Assembly: GCF_031143425.1 (NCBI RefSeq)
Contig: NC_090440.1
Span: 339,391,844 to 339,455,843, forward strand
DNA: 64,000 bases
From: Pleurodeles waltl
Lineage: Eukaryota > Chordata > Amphibia > Caudata > Salamandridae
Direction of reading: 5' to 3'
Shown here: one piece after another, positions 21,891 through 33,648 of the stretch
Layout of the letters: each line of letters begins with the position of its first letter
How positions within the stretch are numbered: the first letter of the stretch is position 1
Program-made: the position numbers and the translations under genes
The notes under the pieces: model-generated
Seen by the model: the letters and a program-made list of their open reading frames with translations, nothing else
Databases searched by the model: none
What the model was told of the DNA's origin: nothing

Positions 21891-22019
21891 CATAATCCAC
21901 TTGTGAATCTGATCGACAGTCATCATGATAGGTACTGTTAAAGTGGAACTCAAAGTGGAGTTCAAACCAATGCCCAAACTGTAACCTAAATGCAGTTCAC
22001 AATAAATTCTGTAATTCAC

Positions 22020-22803
22020 TAAATTAATTCAACCGCTATATAGCGGTGTTGAATCTCAAAATCAAATTGGCTTCTTTTCTCATGAGTAAGGAGTCTAAAT
22101 CACCCCCTCTTTGTTCAACCTTGACCACTGCCAGCACTGTCCAAAGCACATCATTTTCTGAGCCATAGTTCTAAACAATGACTAACAATTGGTGCTGTAG
22201 TAACCTTGCGACTTATTTGAGACTTATGTTGGATGATTTGTTGCCTTACTTTTTGATTGGTCTTACCAATATACAGTTTGTTACAAGAACATACAATACC
22301 ATAAATAACATTTTTTAATTACAAGTGGCTCCAATTAGTACTTTTATTGACAAACTCCTTCCCTCCAATGGTGGAATTACAACAAACACAATAACCTAAT
22401 TTGTGGTGCCCTCTACAGGAGCCAGATTCCATACTTGATGCAAATCTCTTCTCACAGAGGCTGGTGACATGCAAGCTCATACTATTTACCTCTCAATGCT
22501 CTAATATGTCTTTAAAACAATCAGTGGTCTCACAAATGATTTGTTTTTGTTTTTTAAATCAAATGCCAACTCTGCAGCACTATTTTTTAAAACTTATTAG
22601 TCTGTGGACAAAACTTTGATACTCAACTAATCTTTTCGTAGTAGCCTTATCACGTTTAACCAACAGTGATTCTCTTGGGGTCTACCAAGCTTGCTTCATA
22701 GAATGTGGAACCAACTTTTTGGGGTAACCGTCTTCTCTCAGTGTATTGCGTAATTTGTTAGCATGGTACTCATAAGCTGTTTTTTCAGAACAATTGCACC
22801 ACA
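22020..22803 (-). mobile_element. Penelope-like element, 3' part with GIY-YIG domain
   Basis: Minus-strand translation from 22803 reads CNCSEKTAYEYHANKL, the region between RT and endonuclease. Near 22320-22265 it reads NVIYGIVCSCNKLYIGKT, a GIY-YIG nuclease signature (Y-G-I and Y-I-G). Downstream is RFD-like decayed sequence to about 22020. Stop codons and frameshifts are present. It continues the RT part at 24040-24600, from which it is separated by an inserted LTR. Confidence 0.82.
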
Positions 22804-24039
22804 TCCATAGAAACCCATAGGCGAATTATATTGGAGGCTGTGGGACGGTGGCTAGAAAAATGGAATGCCTTGTTGTGATCAGTCGGCTTCATGTAGAGGG
22901 AAGTTGCTTTTTACCATTCCAGAGGGAAGACCTTGTCATAGTTTGGACTCTTGCTCTGAGCAAGACTGCTGATCTAAGGATGACAGTACTTTTGTTTGTA
23001 GGTGACTGAGTCTTTCCTACAACAAGTCGCAACTGTTGTCCCAACCTTACCGGCTCACTAGCAGTACCTCACCAGAAACACTATAGTAAAAGGTGATTTA
23101 TGGCAGTCGTTTACGCATGGACTCAAAAATAAGATATCTCAGGGAATGTCGTGGTTAAACGGAGATTAACCTTTTCTCACAGATATATCGTGTCTCATAC
23201 AAACAAAGGCAATAACACAGATGCAGTGAAGTTATAATAGTTTATATTTAACATAACTGCAATTTGCGATATGTTGCTTGAACTGCAATGATTAGGATAA
23301 TGAATATAGCAAGTAACAGTATTGTGAAGAAGAGAGTCATTGTTATGAAGACCCCCACCATTTTGCAATACATGAAAGAGATATATATATATTTAAGATG
23401 GAATATGCCCTAATACCCTAATAAAAATAGGCCTAACCTCCTACCTAAAGGAGAGCTGGGTTTGCTAAACCTAATCTGCCAAAGCTGTGTCCATGAGAGG
23501 AGCCCCCAACCCTCGTTACCTTGGAATGAGATCTCTATCTCAGACTCCCCAGGGACACGAAGACTGGGTCAGCGTCAAGATGACTGCAGCATCGGTATCA
23601 GCGATGGAGGCGATGCCCTCTGGTCGGAATCCCTCTGATTATCTGTCTAAAGTGTGATGTATTTATACAGATCTACAAGGTCCCCTGACGTAGGTGTATT
23701 CCAAAACAATAGATAACAGGCATGCTTGGGACGGCAATTAATATCAACAATCCCTCGAAAGTATAGAGAGGGAAAATCCCTAAGTGTGAACACCTACTGT
23801 TTGTTTGTCTTTTGTGCTTGATCTTGACGCCTTGGCACGGTGACACTGATAATAAAACTCATAACAAGTGGCCTAACTATAAACAAGGCAGCCATCTTAG
23901 AAGAAATAAATAATTAAATGGGCTAAGACAGAGCAAGCTAAGTAGGTTAAAAGTCACTAGGTGACGGGGGCACGAGTCTACAAGCCAGCGGCTAAGCTAA
24001 CTCCTGTTATACCATTAAAACGAACTAGGATTCACTACA
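22804..24039 (-). mobile_element. Retroviral-type LTR inserted in the Penelope-like element
   Basis: On the minus strand the block begins TGTAGTGAATCC (24039 downward). It contains a TATA-like GTATAAATAC (about 23668-23658), has GC-richer downstream sequence and ends near 22804. No internal coding region is present, so it is read as a solo LTR. The two flanks rejoin one Penelope reading frame. The exact 3' edge and target duplication were not resolved. Confidence 0.55.
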
Positions 24040-24600
24040 ACCTCCACATCTAAAAATGTGATAGATTGACAACTACTAGTAGCACTGAATTGAATGTCAT
24101 TGGTTCTCTGATTTATCCACATTGTGAAATGATTTAATGACTCCATAGAGCCTGTCCAAATACAAAAAATATCATCAATTAATCTAAGTCAAGTTCCAAT
24201 GTTGCTAGCAAAAGGATTATTATTATACAGAAACCTTTCTTCATACATTGCCATGACCAAAACCGCTAACTCTGGAGCAAAGGGACAGCCCATCACTATC
24301 CCCTTCACTTGTATAAAGAACTCAGTGTCAAATTTAAAATTGTTACTTGTTAATGCATACCATGCTAATTTCAATATAAAATATGTGGGAATCTGGTGAG
24401 GTCTTTTCCTGCCCTTTGAGAAAAGTTCAATGGCATTTAACCCATCTTCTTGGGGAATCTGTGTATATAATAACACCAAATTAAATGTGACTGAAATCTG
24501 AGAATCAGGATGAAACTCTAACCATTGATTTTGTTTAAAAAGTCAGTAGGTTCTCTCAAGAAAGAGGAAACTTGAAGAAACAAAGGTTAAAAAAAAAATC
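24040..24600 (-). mobile_element. Penelope-like element, RT part
   Basis: The minus-strand ORF 24479-24189 shows the Penelope RT signature LLYTQIP near its start, then IQVKGIVMGCPFAPELAVLV. Just downstream (24185-24040) are LIDDIFCIW and ITFLDVEV, RT palm motifs in a shifted frame; here the catalytic pair is the DD of LIDDIF. The fragment is 5' truncated near 24600. Confidence 0.85.
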
Positions 24601-25904
24601 CACATATTTGGCAATGGGCTCTAACCAGATACTATGTGGAGGCTGGGTGGACTCTTATCATTTTTGTGCACTTAACACAAAACTGTAACACATGGATTCT
24701 TATTAACAAGGAAATCCTTTGGTCCAAGTAAGCCATCATCAAAAGCCTCTTTCACCATCCAGACACCAGTTTGGCAAGGCCAGTTGTGTGGTGAAAGATT
24801 TGTGGCACAATAGACGTTGCTTACAAGATCCTCAAATGACTCAGACAAGGTGCATACACAGCTCATGCTGTCATGCACATACATGTTGTCTAATATTTAC
24901 AACCATCATAAACAAAGAAATTTCATTGTAGGGCAGTAAAGTCTCATTGTCTAGTAATATGCATCCAACAGAGAATTTAGGGCCTCAAAAAATCTCACAC
25001 AAAGCAATGTGAATGAACACATCATATAATAATGCTCTCCAAAACCTGCACCAAGTACATCCCATTGATGCCACACAAACTGCAACAACAGTGACACAAG
25101 AAGTATAACTGGCACACAGTGGCACATTGTAGCCTGTGATGAGGGAAAGGATGGTGTTGAACAGCTGAAGTGCTGGAGGAGTGTCAAAAGTCAAGTGACT
25201 GATTTTGCACAGCGCGGCATACACGTACCCCACCTATGCAATAATCAGAGCTGGCAGACACAGCCATTATCCTGCCACAACCACAGGCAACAACGTAAGT
25301 CTATGGTGTGTCCTCCACGGTTGGTACTGCCTACCACGTAGATGAATTCCACCGGCGGATGCAGGTGGTTCTTGATGGCCAGTGGAATAGGACAGACATC
25401 CGCCATTTAGGCAGTTTGAAATACTGTACATGTCCCTGTTAACTGTGTCACAACAACAACATACGTTTAGGATCACAACAAACTTTCTCAATCTGTCTTT
25501 TTGTGTAGGTCTGACTACACAGCCATCAGTAGAGTGTGTTGTAGGGCACAGATGGCATATGACGCCAGTGCACCCAACACTGCTGCTGGCAGTATTTTGG
25601 GCGGTTGGAAAAAGATGTCACATTTTGAGGTGCAATTGAGTAGCAGATAGTTGGGTGTCACCTGAATCAATGTTGTGGACACGTGTTGACAACCATGGGT
25701 GTCACATTTGACCCCTGTGTAGTTGACAGCTGTGATGTGCACCTGGTGTAATGTATTTCCAGTCAGAAATGCTTTGCCACATGATTTTGTTGGTATGCAT
25801 CATGTATGTTGCTGTGAACGCAGTGCCTAATGTTCCTAATGATGTCTTTCCACACATAGGTACCCTGGGAAAGGGAGGATGCAACAACATCCTGTCTGTA
25901 GTCC

Positions 25905-26935
25905 ATTGACAGACCTTCAGACCACGGAGGAAGCCACATTATCCATCTCTACTGTATGAACAGGCAAATAATAGTGGATTTATACCACCAATTGTAACCA
26001 GATCTGATGACCACTAACAGGAATCCATTCTGCTTAACACCCATTATTCAAGTCATGTTAGTGTTGCACTTTCTGGCCACAGGGTTCTTCCAACATACAG
26101 TGGCCCTATCTGGTGGTATATCCCAACATATGTTCAGTCTGGTGTTGAGAGATTACCTCTCAGCAATGTTGAAACACATTGACAGCTATATCAAGTTCCC
26201 CCGATGTAAGGATTTAGTCAATGTGAAGGCTGCCTTTTATGGTTTTGTCCACCTCCCACATGTGGTGGGGCCATTGATTGTGTACATGTTGGCTTGGTGC
26301 CATAGCAGCCAACTCAACATGTCTATCACAACAGAAAGAGCTTCCATTCCATCAACTTGCAAGTTGTCTGGCGAATATCTACATCTCCAAAGTATGTGCC
26401 TATTTTCTTGGATCAGCCCATGCCTATTTTACAATGCGGAACAGCACAATAACCAGCTTATGTCACAACCAAGGCCAGAGAGGGGCCTTGCTGGTTGATA
26501 AGTCACGTTTGTTCTGATTGTGTGTGATCAATGTCAAGTGCTACATCATGAAGTCAGTGACTCATTGCTGCACTTATGTCCCATTCTTTAACAGGAGACT
26601 CAGCATACGCAAACCATCCTTGGCTATTGATGTCTCTGAGAAATCCAACTAAGCCAGGGTAAGTCCATTTCAATTAGACCCATGTGTGAACATGGCGGGC
26701 AGTGGAGCAGGCTTTTGGGCTTCTAAAGGCAAGATTTTTCAGTCTGGACAGGACTGGTGGAGTCCCCCTCTACTCACCTGAGAAAGTATGTCAGATCACT
26801 GTAGCATGCTGCATGCTCCACAACATTGCCCTGCGGAGGAACATCCTGTACATAGCAGAGGAGAGACAACCTGCAGTGCCACAAGGTGAGAATTCTGAAA
26901 TGCCAACTGAAGATAATAGGGGTGAAGAGGAATGA
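25905..26935 (+). pseudogene. HARBI1-type transposase relic (copy D)
   Basis: Segments align in order with the A-C transposases: PLTDLQTTEEATLS (about 25900), IIQVMLVLHFLATGFFQHTV (26040-26100), ISQHMFSLVLRDYLSAML, and FVHLPHVVG before the lost first Asp region (about 26270). After an intron the acceptor TTTAACAG is followed by GDSAYANHPWLL (about 26596), giving the second Asp. AVEQAFGLLKARF (about 26703) gives the Glu, followed by VCQITVACCMLHNIALRR and an acidic end. The intron lies in the same place as in B and C; its donor is mutated (ATAAGT instead of GTAAGT). Multiple stops make it dead. Confidence 0.85.
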
Positions 26936-28477
26936 GCTGACCTGCCTCATCTCTCATCATTGTCTCTTCCACAACTACCTCTCATGAGTATAAGTATGTT
27001 ATGTGATGTCATGAATGTGTCTGTACAATACACTGTAGTTGTGAGAATGTGTGGAGTTTAGGGTGTTTTACACAGTTAGGGAGCTGATACTCTGCAAAAA
27101 TCAGCCAAAGGCTGATTGGTGAGCCAGCCTTTGGCACATAACCACCTTGATGATGTTGCTCTGTTTGTGTCAGATTCCTTGTAATGTACTTTTTTCCCAG
27201 ATACTTCATATGTGACTTGTGTCATGTTTATAGATAAAGCTTTTCTCCATGTTCTGTCCTTTGTACAGGTGCCTTCACCATGACATCTTTATGTGGGCAT
27301 GTCAGAGTTGTGACATTGGCAGGTATGTGATGCTATTCTGACGTGCAAAGTGGATATTGATTGTTACAGGTAATGTAGGCCCTGTGTGTGGACGTAGGAG
27401 AACTGTGCTAAGAAAGCTTGCACAGTGTTTGGATGGAAGTTTACAAGTGTGAGCCTGATGCATCATGTGTGTCATCATGTGGTCAGAATATATGTAGTCC
27501 TAGACCACAACCAAGTCAGTTCCTATTCACATTGTCTAAACATTCTTTTTATATGACCTATATTTAGCTGTAGATGTGTATCATTGTAGGCCTCAGTCCC
27601 TGTGCAAAAAAAATTGATATATGTTTGTGTCACATCACCAGATGCATGAGCATTCGATTATGATATCCATGTGATCAGAAACTGTTGTACTGCCATCTGT
27701 CTGAATCTTGGATTAAGTGAAGTCGGATAACTTTGGTGTGGTATGTGACACGACTCAAGGTGGTGACGTCAACCACTTCAATGTTTTCCTATTCTATAGG
27801 ACAATGTCTGGCAAATCCTTTCCTTCCATAGTCTACACCGGTAAATATGTTCAATTACTTAATGAATCAAACATTTCTGATTTCCAACAGTTCAGACATA
27901 TTGACAGCCTATTTGCTGAACACTGTAATCACATTTTTAGTTTGACCAGCCACTTGTATGTATGTCTTTGTGTAGGATGGTTGTGATCCTGAGCTGGACA
28001 CTGTGTACATGCAACATATCCCATCTTGAACAAGTACCTTGGATCATCATCATATTGTTCAAATGGTCTGACATATATATGTTGCTAAATATGAAATCAA
28101 AATCAGCAGACAATGAGTCAGTGCCTGGTGATTTTATTGTGAAGCTAGGACTAACAGAAGACATATGTGACATGTCAACAAAAAATAAGTAATGTGAAGG
28201 GGTCAGTCATGGTGAATGAATGTATTGGAGTAGATGCCACATTATTGGAAGTCCACAGTCCAGAGTATTCCTCCCATTGAAAATGAAAGTTGGTTCCGGA
28301 TCAGTCCACTGAAGGGGAAGATTGGTTTTGAAAAGCCCTGCTCTGGGTTGTGTGTATGTCCATCAGCACCCCTGTTAGGGAGGCCATGTTGGAATTATGG
28401 GCCTCTATGTGGTCACATATGTTGCGCTATAGCTGCTTGATTTTCCAGAGTTTGGTCAACGTATGGACTATCATGCC

Positions 28478-28864
28478 TTAGGACTCCTGATAGACCCCCA
28501 AGATGTGGCTGATGGTGTCCTGGCTGACAGCAGAACTAGTGGCCTCACTTTGCTGGCCCACAACATTCCTCACACGTACCCTACCCGCTTGAGCCTGTGC
28601 CCTTGCCACAGGGAGCCCTCTCCAACTGGGTCCTGGAACCTCTGTGTCTGTAGTGTAGAGCTGTGCCTCAGGATCCAGGACTGGGGGGCACCAGATGGTG
28701 GAATCTGTGGTAGGTACATATGTTGGGGGCAAAATGGTTTCCTGTGGTGTAGACACAACAGGGCTGGGAGATGATGTTATGGGCACGGTGAGACTCACTG
28801 CTGCTGTCTGACCAGGTTGCCCAGATGGGCCAGAACCTTCCTCCACATCCACAAGACCAGGCAT
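28478..28864 (-). pseudogene. Gene 1 exon 2 relic (copy D)
   Basis: A 128-residue minus-strand ORF is acidic and Pro/Ser/Thr-rich. It ends in a helix-like AVSQDTISHILGVYQES that corresponds in position to the start of the coiled coil in A and B (ALSYIMGAYHHSQE). It is separated from exon 1 by about 1.3 kb, much longer than the 0.3 kb intron in A and B. Confidence 0.55.
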
Positions 28865-29439
28865 GTTGTTGTTACTGAGGGCTTCATTCAGGGAGTAGTG
28901 GTAGTTGGTTCTGTGGCCTCTGTGTACCTAGGGGCAGATCCACCTGTTGATTACAGCCTTACATTGTTACTGGTTAAGTTGTAACATCTACCTCTAAAGG
29001 TTTTGTATTACGTTAAGCGGAGACCTTGGACCAAGTTAAGTTGTAAATAATCAAATTGTGCCAAGTAACCACGGTATTGTGTGATTTGACATGACATGTG
29101 TAAAACATGCTGGACCTATTTGACTCAAGCAGCTGATGAGATCTTTAGATCACTTGCACTTTGGATGACAGAATGAAAATGACATCCTACCACCAGTGAA
29201 TACAACACAGTGTAGAGGCAACAGATGGCTTTGACCATTTGGAGGCCTAGTTGAGTAGGATGCAGACACACCCAGGGCTTTGTTGGATATGTGACTGTAG
29301 TCTGCATATGCACAGTGCTGTGTTAGTGTTCCTGCTGCCACTACCAATCTGGTGATGCAGCTTGAGGCCTGGGTAAGGTATCCTTCCTGTCCTCAATAGT
29401 TTCATCTTGGGTTAGCAAGTCAATATGGAGCTAGGTAGA

Positions 29440-29870
29440 CAGATACGTCTCTGAGTTGAGCATGATCTGTATCTTGGTCAATCCCAGATGAGTAAACTTC
29501 AATAGAGACTTAGCAAACAAGGGAATTCAGACAAGAGACTAATGGAATCACAACAGGGTCTATTGGGCTTAGCAGTCAGGTATTTCTTGGTATACTCCCA
29601 GGTGAGTACACTTCACTAGTGAGTTGCCAAACAAGGGTATTTGGACAAGTGACCACTGGGCTGGTGTTTGGAGTCACAACAACAAGCCCTATTGGGCTTG
29701 GCTGTCAGGTATTTCTTTCTACTTCCCAACACTAGACAAATTCTATCTTCAACTTCATTTGAGAGTTGACAACCAGGAGCATATGGGCAAGTGAACACTG
29801 TGATGGTGGTTTGAATTACAGATACAGAGCCTCCTGGACGCTGTAGTCAGGTCACTCCTCCTACTCTCCA
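29440..29870. repeat. Diverged tandem repeat of about 130-140 bp, 3-4 units
   Basis: GTCAGGTATTTCTT recurs at about 29575 and 29706, with a weaker match near 29847. GACAAG(T/A)GAC recurs in step with it. The array lies inside the enlarged intron of copy D gene 1 and accounts for part of its length. Confidence 0.65.
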
Positions 29871-30187
29871 ACATGTGCCAACTTTTGTGCATTATATACC
29901 TGCATGCAGAACGCATTTAGGTTTTAGCATACATTTAAATTTTGGGGCATATCATAAATCGTGGAATGTGTTTTTGGTATTGATAGATTTAAGGGCACCA
30001 TTTGGACATATGGCATGGCATGTAATGTGCTGTGATGTTGGGTCCAATGATACATATTTACAGTGTTATATCTCAGATACTCTTGGCATAGAATGTTGGT
30101 GAAATACATGGAAAAGACAGTGGGAAAAGGTGAGCTGTGAGCATGCACGACTTGCATTTTTGTGACATTTGTTTTGTTGTAACTTAC

Positions 30188-30565
30188 CAGACTCTGCTCC
30201 ACCCAGGTATTCCTGTCAGGCCTGCAGGATGCAGGATGGCCAAAACCTTCTCCTCCCTTGAAAAGAGCCTTAATGGGGTACTAGGAGGACCACCACCAGT
30301 CTTCTTGGATTCCAACTGGTGCCTGGAGACCAGGGAATGGACCTTGCCCCTGAGATCATTCCACCTCTTCCTATTGTCCTCCTTTGTGCGAAGGGTGGTG
30401 CCTACAGCTTTCACTCTGTCATTGATCCTGTCCCACATTGTTATTTTCCTACTGAGAGAAGTGTGCTGAACTTGAGCTCCAAACAGTTGTGGCTCCACTC
30501 ATGATTTCATCCATCATGACTCTCAACTCATCTTTGGAGAAACGGGGATTGTTGAAATGTGATAT
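30188..30565 (-). pseudogene. Gene 1 exon 1, Myb/SANT-like domain (copy D)
   Basis: The minus strand reads RFSKDELRVMMDEI, then after a two-base deletion EPQLFGAQVQHT and MWDRINDRVKAVG, then RKRWNDLRGKV and TGGGPPSTP. It is clearly orthologous to gene 1 of A and B. The exon ends at a GTAAGT donor (30187 downward) in the same position. The start ATG appears changed to ATA. Confidence 0.85.
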
Positions 30566-31154
30566 GGTGGAAAAAATGGGTAGAGACTTACTTAACAGGG
30601 GAAGTGCAACATGGAGGAAAGGACAAATGTGTGTACAAAGTGTTCTGTGGGATGGTGAAAAAATGGGATGCCTAATCTATCAAAAATTAAAAAAATGAAG
30701 ATTTTGGTTCTTTGTCTTCCCATGGAGATGTAAAGGATTGTGGTCTGTGAAGGGGTGCGTTTTATAGTGTGCTTTGCAGGTGTGTCAACTGGAGCACAGT
30801 GTGTCAACTGTGTTGTTTTTTAACTCATCCCATGTGCAGTTGTCTGTTACTGTGCTGACCACAGTGTTCACCCACCATTTGCTAACTGACACCAGAAAAC
30901 CACCACAGTGACTGTGATTGTCAAATGTTCAGAGGTTGGATGAGGCATTAACAGGTTTGGAGGTCAGACTGTCTACAAATGAGGTGCTGCGCCAATGGTG
31001 GTTTTCCTTATTTGCTTGGTGGTCGTCGAACATGCCTCTATAATTCGTAATACAGCGGTCTGGGGACCTCTATCACAGCTGTCTTTTTTGTACTGCCAGT
31101 ATGGCAGTCTGGCGGTCTAGCGGTCTGACCACCAAACTCATACTCAGGGCCTAA

Positions 31155-31645
31155 CTGTTCAAAAGTATATGTTATGCCTTTTACTTATATGGCTCCCTGC
31201 CCTGTGTGCTACCTAGGGTTTACCTTAGGGGTGACTGAAATGTAAGAAAAGGAGAGTTTAGGGCTTGGCAAGAGGTTTTAAGTGCCAAGTCTAGGTAGCA
31301 GTGAAACTGCACACACAGTCTCTGCAGTGGCAGGCCTGAGATATGTTTACAGGGCTACCTAAGTAGGTGGCACAATCAGTTCTGCAGACCCAATAGTAGC
31401 ATTTGATTTTCAGGCATGGGGTATACCACTTTAAAAGGTACTTACAGGTAAATTGACTATGCCAATTGGGGATACACCAATGTTACCATATTTAGTGGAA
31501 CAGCACATGCACTTTAGCACTGGTTAGCAGTGGTAAAGATACAGAGCCCTAATGGCAACAAAATGATACAGCAATGAAACAGGAGGTAAAAAGCAAAACT
31601 TCAATGGTAAGACTACCCAAGGATGCCAGGTATAACAGCTCCTAT
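31155..31645 (-). mobile_element. LTR fragment, same family as 33649-35747
   Basis: It matches 35230-35745 over most of its length, sharing words such as GGATACACCAATGTTACCAT and CACTGGTTAGCAGTG. Only the outer quarter of that LTR is represented. It directly abuts Harbinger D. Confidence 0.65.
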
Positions 31646-31649
31646 CCGA

Positions 31650-33648
31650 AATTCAAACTAAAATAGGCTTACTAAAAACCTGAGTTCAAAAAATACTTCT
31701 GAGAATATAAAAAGAAACCAGCTATTTGGGGAACTAAGTGGACAATCTGGAACATGCTACGGCCACATAAACAGAGGATCAGGAGATGCTTTGGTAGGGC
31801 ATAGTGTCACTGGAGAAACAAATGTTCAATTACTGGAAGGCCTTGAAAACCGAAGGTGACGGAATAACATATGCAGCCATGGCATTACCAGGGGGGGCAA
31901 GTGAGAATATATAATGTACTTCTTGATGTTATTAGAAACGATCCAGCTTTGGCTCCACCTCAGCTTGAACAAGCACATAGGATCTTCTCCAGAGTGCTCA
32001 TCAAGGGGGCTGCCCCTGACATTCTCACATGTGTCTGCTACTTTAAAGAGAAAAACGCCCATGACAAATCAGTTTTAGTCTACAGCAGCACCGCAATCCA
32101 GCAACTTCATGGTCACTCACAGGAATTGCAAAGACTTCCATTCCTTTCCATCACAGCTGCCCTGAAGAAGTATAGAATCAAATATCAAAGGCCAACCCCT
32201 TCAATATGATCTTCCAGTACAATGGGAGATAAAGTGTGGTTGGCTAACTGAATGAGGCAAAGATGTTACTGGGGCTTCCAGAAGATCTGGCATTAGAGGA
32301 CTTGACTGAGGAAATCCTTATCCTATACATCCAACACTTTTCATCATTATTTTGAAAAAGGGACAGTAGTGGTATCAATGATTGCATCTCCATGAAAGGA
32401 GCACAAATGTAAATACGCAAGCAAGCAGTTAGAATGCTGAAAATATAGGTGGTTCTGAATGGTGAAATTATGCCCAACTACCAGAAGGCATAAAAGTGTA
32501 CCAAGGGCTATTCTAAGTCAGTCCACATAAATTGTAGAGTTTCTGAATGAGAATACCTGTGGTCAGGCCAACTGTAGTGGTTAAATGGAGTTCAGAGGGA
32601 AATAAAGAAAATTCTGTGAAACTAGGATGGCCAAAAGAGTCTAAAAAGAGTAATAGGGCTACCAGGGGAATACTTGTGAGAGAGCCAAATGAAGGACCTC
32701 GATAAGTCCCAAACCTGAGTCTCCTAAACTACGGGACGCCATGACAAACTCCAAGTTGCTTTGACTCAGGTTTGAGACTTATCAAGGTCTTCCTTATAAT
32801 CCAAATTGCTTGCCCGGACCCTAATACATGTCTGTGATTCATTTGGGTCTCTCACAAGTATTTTTCTGGCAGACTTTGAACTCTATTTAAATACTACAGT
32901 TGGTCTGACCTCTTTGAACTTCCCTACAGCGTTAAACACACACGCTTTGCCATCACTTTTTAACCTTGGGAAAGTCACATGTGTGACAAAACACTGTCAA
33001 TTAAGAACTTGAACCTGACTGGCTGTTACGACTTTTCAGCATAGTTTCAAATGCTTCACACTGAAATGGCCACTGTATGATGACATAGGGGATATTATTT
33101 TAGGAAGGGACTTTAACCTAACATGGAGCCAAGATAGGGACATAAATATTAATATCTATCAGGGGACAAAAGTGTCTGCTCATCTTAAAAAGGTGATCAC
33201 TCTACTAGGGCTGATAGACACCTGGCTCCATGTTCTTCCAGACCTTAGAGGCTACTTTTTCCTCACATGTCCACTCCATACTCCTCATACTCGCTTATTG
33301 ACTACATCTTCATAACACACTCTCTCCTATACACTCTAGAATCCACCCTCTTTTCTGACATGTCTATATCTCAGCATTCCCATCTAGACCTTACTCCTGT
33401 CAATGACCCCCGCTTCCTCTTAAATCACTAACTAATAAGAGACAAGGTGAACAGAGCTGTGATCCTTAAAACTATAGATTAATATTTCACTCACAACATC
33501 TCCCCCAAAAACTCTACTCACACTTTTTGGGACACAATCAAAGCTTCTATTAAAAGTGCCATAATCACTGTTGAGACAGACATGGCTAGAGGCTGTGCAT
33601 CTCATAGAGCAATCCATCACTTCCAAGACTAAGGATCTAGAAACCCTG
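31650..33648 (+). mobile_element. L1-like element, ORF1 and endonuclease part
   Basis: A 112-residue ORF (31871-32209) resembles the L1 ORF1 RNA-binding region: LEQAHRIFSR, DILTCVCYFKEK, then LSITAALKKYRIKYQ. At 33085-33260 the plus strand reads IILGRDFNLTWSQDRD and GLIDTWLHVLPDLRGYF, matching the C-terminal half of the L1 APE-type endonuclease (expected GGDFN). At 33290 DYIFITHSLL follows, then an SQHSHLDL segment in place of the SDH motif. TFWDTIKASIKSAI precedes the break at 33648. It is frameshifted and inactive. Confidence 0.75.

Larger units (their letters stand above)
24980..31151 (-). mobile_element. Older Harbinger copy D, two genes
   Basis: A transposase (plus strand, about 25905-26935) and a Myb-like gene 1 (minus strand, 30565-28478) converge, the same plan as copies A-C but inverted. 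The right edge is CAGGGCC followed by TAA (31152-31154), a Harbinger-type target site. The left edge is less sure: TTA-GGGCCTCA at 24977-24987. Both genes have decayed by many stops and frameshifts, several at CpG-derived positions. There is only about 0.9 kb left of the transposase and no trace of gene 3. Confidence 0.65.

Noticed and set aside
25515..25890. Minus-strand ORFs left of transposase D as a gene 3 relic
   Set aside because: No Myb-like pattern (no F..EELE, W..IA or CRK.WED words) could be found in any frame, so they do not support gene 3 in D.
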